Below are positions 59,601 through 64,000 of a stretch of 64,000 bases of DNA, piece by piece. Position numbers and translations under genes: made by a program. Position 1 is the first letter of the stretch. The number at the start of each line of letters is the position of its first letter. The notes beneath the pieces were generated by a model. It did not search any database. It saw only the letters and a list, made by a program, of their open reading frames with translations, and was not told the DNA's origin. The DNA comes from Phlegmacium glaucopus (Eukaryota; Basidiomycota; Agaricomycetes; Agaricales; Cortinariaceae), in the NCBI GenBank assembly GCA_015039465.1, contig MU130549.1, positions 183,930 to 247,929 on the forward strand. The letters run 5' to 3'.

Positions 59601-62591
59601 TTCACATCCGACTTCAAGAAATGGCGTAAGGAAGGATACAAGATACACCAGATATCACTCTGGGGAAGGTGCTGTCCTGCGGCAGTTATGAAGGCAGCAG
59701 CACCTGTTTTACACATTAGCAACTTGAATGTAAAATCAAACACATTTAATCAAGTCTTACCCACCTTGTCGAATCCAGATATTTGGATGATAGATGAATC
59801 CCAAAGTTGCGCTCATCAACTCCCAAATCCGCATTTTATGGAATAAACCTAGTTCACAGAGGCTGGTCAGAGCCGACAAGACCTTAGCAACGACAGATTC
59901 CTCCACATCTACCAGGGAATTTAGTTTATGTAATGTCAGCTAAAACTGAACAAGCCGTACCTGAGAGGGCCTGTACCATCAAAGGTAGAATATATTCCTC
60001 CAAACTTCGACCTCCGGCGCAAGCTGCTACATCCACTATACTCTCAAAGAAGGCATACCGCAAAAGCCAATCCCTATCATTAAGATAGGTAATCATATGG
60101 CTTAACAGTACATCATTCGTCTTCTGCCTGCCCAGAAAGATGCACAAAGATGAAATATCGTGCAAAACTGCTCTCTTGACAATGCTTGAAGGGTCCATGA
60201 GCAGAGCGGAGAGATGTTCTTGAATGTGTCCTTGCAGTTCTTGCATGCTAGCATCATAAGATATCTAAATCATTTCTCTCATCAATGATTGAACTACAAA
60301 CGGGCGGGGGGGCAAAATAAGGGTACCTCAAAATTAGCGTTCTCGTACTCATGCGCCTCCGCCGACAACTTGAAGGCCCCATGTACCTTCAATGCTTGAC
60401 CCATCTCCAAGTATCGAACGGCAGTGTCCGCCAGTTGAACAATGCATTGCGCATAGGTACATCGCACGGATACTTCAGGATCTTGGACTAGATGTTTGAT
60501 GTGCGGAATGATGTATTCTGGGAATATCGATACATTGGAAGGGGTGATTACAGTCACAAGTATAAGCTAACATCAACATCATGTAAATCGGCCGATTCAA
60601 GAATCAAAGATAAGTCTAGTAGAAATTCACTCACAACTTGCATCAGAGTGCGCAAAGCAGCTGAACGAACTAACGCTGCATCATCATTAAGAAGTTCCAC
60701 AACGTATGGAACCATGCGGTCTAACTTGGCTTCGTCTGTCAGGTGGCAGGATAGCGCGAGAAACACATCCAATGCGCGAACTTTGGAGCTTGGTAATGAG
60801 CAATTGCGAACATTTGCAGTTACAAGGGCCAAAATAATCAGAGCGGCTCCATCTTGAAAGATATCAATAAACGTGAATATTCGAGGGATGACACAATGAA
60901 TCCACCTTCAGTAGCTGCACGTCGTTGATGTGGTGAACCTCGCAGACTTGACTCTCTATTCGGAATGTGAAGCTCTACAGGAAGAATATCCTAGTATCAG
61001 GGTTAGGGTAATGTTGCCTTCAATGTCGTCAAAAAGACAAAGCTCACTTGAAATGGTCGAGAAGTTGAGATCACAGCAGGCACATATTCAACCTTCACAT
61101 CCATTTGACTCTTCTCGAGATTTTCTGGTGTAATGTAAGGTTCAATGCTTTCATAATCCGCCCATATTCTTTCCAGTCGATGGTCCGAATCGCTTGGTAA
61201 CGCTTCGCTTCTAACTTCAGTCCCAATACCAGCATTAGCAGTTGGATTGAGACCCCCAGAGGGACTTGGTCGAAGGGTGCTACCCGATATTGATGGCGTA
61301 ATATGACTTGGAAGAGCACTAGGCGGAGGAGCGTTAACGGCCAAAACGTCGCTGGATAATTCGTTAACGGAGGAGACATAGTTGTGCAAGAAGGAGTAAA
61401 AGGACTCTGGGAAGACGGTCCCACGTGAAGTGTGTAGTAAACTGTCGAATGTTGGCCTTTCAGATGGATCAAGGCTGATCATCTGCTTGATGAGATTCTA
61501 CTGCCTCTCATTAGTTGAACACTGAAGCATGGACAGCAAACGGCGCTCACTTGAACACCTTCGTCCCCAATAGCAGCTAGGTGGCTATCCACTTTATATT
61601 CGCCTTCACGGTATTTGAACAGCTGACTCAAAGTGAACAATGGCGCGCCCTCCAAGAACAACTCGGCTATAACACAACCAGCACTAAAACAATCCATAGC
61701 CTCGGTAACCTTCCCGTCACGCTTCCCTTCCATCTCTTCCATAGCAATCTTGGACTTTTTGGCACTTATCTCTGGGTTTGTAGCTTGAGTGTAGAACCGT
61801 TCAGGTGCAAGATAACATATACGACGGCCAGACATGTCGAAGAAGAAAGAAAAGTCGGAAGGGTCATCAAGTGGAAGATAAGTAGGTTTGTATGAGGCGA
61901 AATCCGTGAGGTAGATCCAATTCCATGAAGTTACGAGTATGTTCTCCGATTTGATGTCGCCATGAGAGATTTTTCGATTTCGGGCATCACGAAGGGCGTT
62001 CAATAGTTGAAATGCTATCCATCTTTTCTCCACAATACTCAGGAAAGGTCGAGTACTGCCAACAAAGGTTTATCAACTAGACGCCAGAGAAACTATTGAG
62101 GTCACACGAACCTTATTCGATCATACAGATTGCTCGCAAGCCATTGCCTGATGATATAACCAGCCTTATCCGTCTCCACAAAAGCTTGATAGTTATAGAT
62201 ATTGGCAATATCAGCCAGCGCTTCCCTATCAACTAGAAACAACCAACAGTAAGTACCACAATACAATCAACATATCGTGTCGTTCTCTCTCTCACCCTTC
62301 ATTCTCCGATGGTGTGTTCTCAAAGAAAGTCCAGGATCAGGTTTAATAAACACCTTAACCACCAGATATCCATTCCGATGACGACATTTCACAGTCTTCA
62401 AAAACCGAGCTGAACCCAGACTTTTGACAACAAAAAAACACTTGAATTTAGACACAAAGAAGTCTCGGAATAAGAATGGGAAGTATTTCACACCTCTTTT
62501 CAAAAATGATGTCTCCTCCTAATTCGCCTACGAACGAGTCAAGGGCAACCGTAGTACGCGTGAGTGCTGATCCCGAATGAACGTTTCCCAT
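56692..62591 (-). CDS. vps15: VPS15 regulatory kinase of class III PI3-kinase
   Basis: Scaffold and regulator of VPS34 in endosome sorting and autophagy. The N-terminus MGNVHSGS carries the Gly2 myristoylation signal. The kinase-like domain has KVFIKPDPGLSLR, the family-typical HGDIKSENILV catalytic loop (HGD in place of HRD) and TDFASYKP in place of DFG, plus CYLAPERFY and AMDCFSAGCVIAELFLEG. Central HEAT repeats span about 60,860-59,500 (VRCTYAQCIVQLADTAVRYL, RSAALRTLMQVVSEFLLDLS, SIVKRAVLHDISSLCIFLGR, WLLRYAFFESIVDVAA). A Ser/Pro linker follows (59,330-58,440), then a C-terminal WD40 domain (AITGLAVSPDHMFFVTSSDD, VYATTHSVITVLDLRTMG, GYMITGSEDSKIRLWD, GIISGDRAGVIKVWRV). It is made of many short exons; the first ends in EKR before an intron at about 62,495. 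Size and order match the family (about 1,500 residues). Confidence 0.95.
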
Positions 62592-63028
62592 TGCGTAACG
62601 CGATAGTTCAATGTGATAATCGGTGTAGTTCTATAATGGCGATGTTATATGTGCGCTCTATGGTTAATGAGAATGGGGGGAGATTTAAAGGTTTCCTTAT
62701 GCGTCAGGCTCATGACATGTTATGGCCTGTTCAAGACCGTTCAGGATTGGACTGCGCGGTTGTTTGTTCTAGTTTGTCCCGTCTTTGGTTGAGCACCAAG
62801 TGCAAATACAATTCTTCTACATATGTGCTGCTAACAACTACACCTACGATACCAGTCTGCTATGTACTCTCTTCCTCAAAAGAAACAAAAGGAACATTAT
62901 TTGAATTACTTGTACAAAAAAGATGATGCGATGGTACTATCTAAGTAGCTGTACTTCAGAGGACATTTGAAAAAGGGGAGAAACCACCATGAGATCCATC
63001 TAAGGAGATGACAAGGAAACCAAAAAAC
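62592..63028. other. VPS15 promoter and SSE1 3' flank
   Basis: About 440 bases between the VPS15 start and the stop of the upstream tandem gene. The plus-strand frame at 62564-62926 shows no recognisable motif. Confidence 0.55.
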
Positions 63029-64000
63029 CTAATCAATATCCATCTCAGACGGTCCATTGTCACCTTCCTTCGCTGGTGGTGGAGCCTCAGGCGTAGGCGC
63101 ATCATTCTTTGGAGTATCACTCTTCGGCGTCTGCGTTCCCGAACCAGGTGCACTAGGTATAACAGGCGGCTTAGGCTTTGGCTTGGTCAAAATCGGAATC
63201 GCGAAATAAATCAACTCGTCTCTCTTCTTCTCAATCTCCGCACTGGTCAGAACAGGGTCCACATCCTTCGGTCGCTCACTCTGCCTCACGGTCTGGTCTT
63301 CAAGCCATTTTTGGATAGTAGCCACTTTCTCGATAACACTCTGCTTGTCCTTCTCGTCGATGTGGGCGTACTTCTCATCGGCGGAGGTGGCTTGGGACAT
63401 GTAGGTATTGATGGTCTCACGGAGTTGTGCAGTGGACTTTTTGCGTTCGTCCACTTCTTTGCAGCGGAAGGTGATAGGGTCTCCGAGCACTTTCAGAGCG
63501 TCGAGACGAGAAACGTATGCAGATTTAGTGGCGTCCTCGCCCTCTTCGGTGTATAACCAGTCTTCAGCCTCAGAAAGAGCGGCGAGTAATTTTTCTTTCT
63601 CCTGGGCCTTGACATAGGGCGCGTATCTATCCTCTAGTTTACCACGCGTGTCGTACACATACTCCTCAAGAGCGTTTTTACGGTCCTAAGAAAAAATATT
63701 AACATGGGTCTACCAAAGAAAAAAGGTTATTCACCTCAGTGTCCATCACCAATTTATCGGCAGCATGCATCTGCGACTCCAGTTCACGATAAGATTCGAT
63801 AATACTTTTATCCAGCGACGAATTGGTTGCAACAATAGGTATCTCCTTTTTCTTCACAACTCGTTTCTTCTTCGGAGGCGGAGGAGCAGCAGCACCGTCA
63901 GCAGATCCATCCACGTCCATAGGTGCAGCAGCAGGTTCCTCCTTCTCCTCAACCTCCTCAACATAAGCACTCTCGAAAGACATAATACCATGCAAATTGA
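63029..64000 (-). CDS. sse1: HSP110 (SSE1-type HSP70 nucleotide-exchange factor), C-terminal part
   Basis: Partial gene: the 5' exons lie beyond the right edge. Exons 63736-64000 (open at the window end) and 63029-63685 are joined by a GTGAAT...TTAG intron in phase. The first begins in the end of the substrate-binding beta domain (NLHGIMSFESAYVEEVEE), followed by an acidic/Pro/Lys insertion (PAAAPMDVDGSADGAAAPPP, KKKRVVKKKEIP) typical of HSP110 loops. The long helical C-terminal domain reads RKNALEEYVYDTRGKLEDRY, EAEDWLYTEEGEDATKSAYV, KVLGDPITFRCKEVDERKKS. A low-complexity tail rich in Pro/Thr/Lys ends in GPSEMDID. HSP110 exchanges nucleotide on cytosolic HSP70 and aids disaggregation. No ER-retention signal, so the cytosolic form. 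Confidence 0.93.

Overview
The window looks like genomic DNA of an agaricomycete (mushroom-forming) fungus. Genes are split by many short GT-AG introns (about 45-70 bases) with CTAAC/CTAAT-like branch sites, proteins are rich in Gln/Ser/Pro tracts, and the left quarter is transposon-rich and poor in CpG. No bacterial-type operon or rRNA gene was seen, and I recognised no tRNA.

Bases 1-15,800 are repeats: the end of an LTR with gag and a broken pol of a Ty3/gypsy element, a fungal-specific hypothetical gene, a segment described below, several MITE families, a solo LTR with target-site duplication, a decayed gene, and a Ty1/copia gag-pol pseudogene on the minus strand carrying a MITE insertion. 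Bases 16,284-23,213 carry SNF5 (SWI/SNF chromatin remodelling) and a degenerate alpha/beta hydrolase. Bases 23,447-36,983 are one minus-strand gene whose 17 exons join in frame into a protein of 4,216 residues. Bases 37,173-46,310 hold a small conserved gene, an ISWI pseudogene, RBX1 and TBCC (divergent), a small Cys-rich protein, a Zn2Cys6 transcription factor and a small acidic/basic protein. Bases 46,700-50,200 hold two MITEs (TA and TTAA target sites) and a lineage-specific gene. Bases 50,197-64,000 are housekeeping genes: HSP20, CstF64/RNA15, cytosolic threonyl-tRNA synthetase, VPS15 and the C-terminal part of an HSP110 (SSE1).

The strangest signal is at about 3,978-7,150 (possibly 3,785-7,290). 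There the sequence makes biological sense only when the printed strand is read backwards WITHOUT complementing. Read that way, 6301 down to 5264 is a 327-codon open frame with one 54-base GT...AG intron and agaricomycete-like protein sequence, and 4350 down to 3978 is a second small gene with ATG, two introns and a stop. CpG/GpC usage is also inverted there. No known process reverses a strand without complementing it, so I read this as a mirror-image error or manipulation of the sequence record, made after scaffolding because it spans a 25-A run. Two A-runs of exactly 25 bases (1784 and 6302) look like filled assembly gaps.

The genes form no single pathway. They are ordinary fungal neighbours, with SNF5 and the ISWI remnant in chromatin, RBX1 in ubiquitin ligation, TBCC in tubulin folding, CstF64 in mRNA 3' processing, VPS15 in endosomal PI3-kinase/autophagy, and HSP20 and HSP110 in protein quality control.
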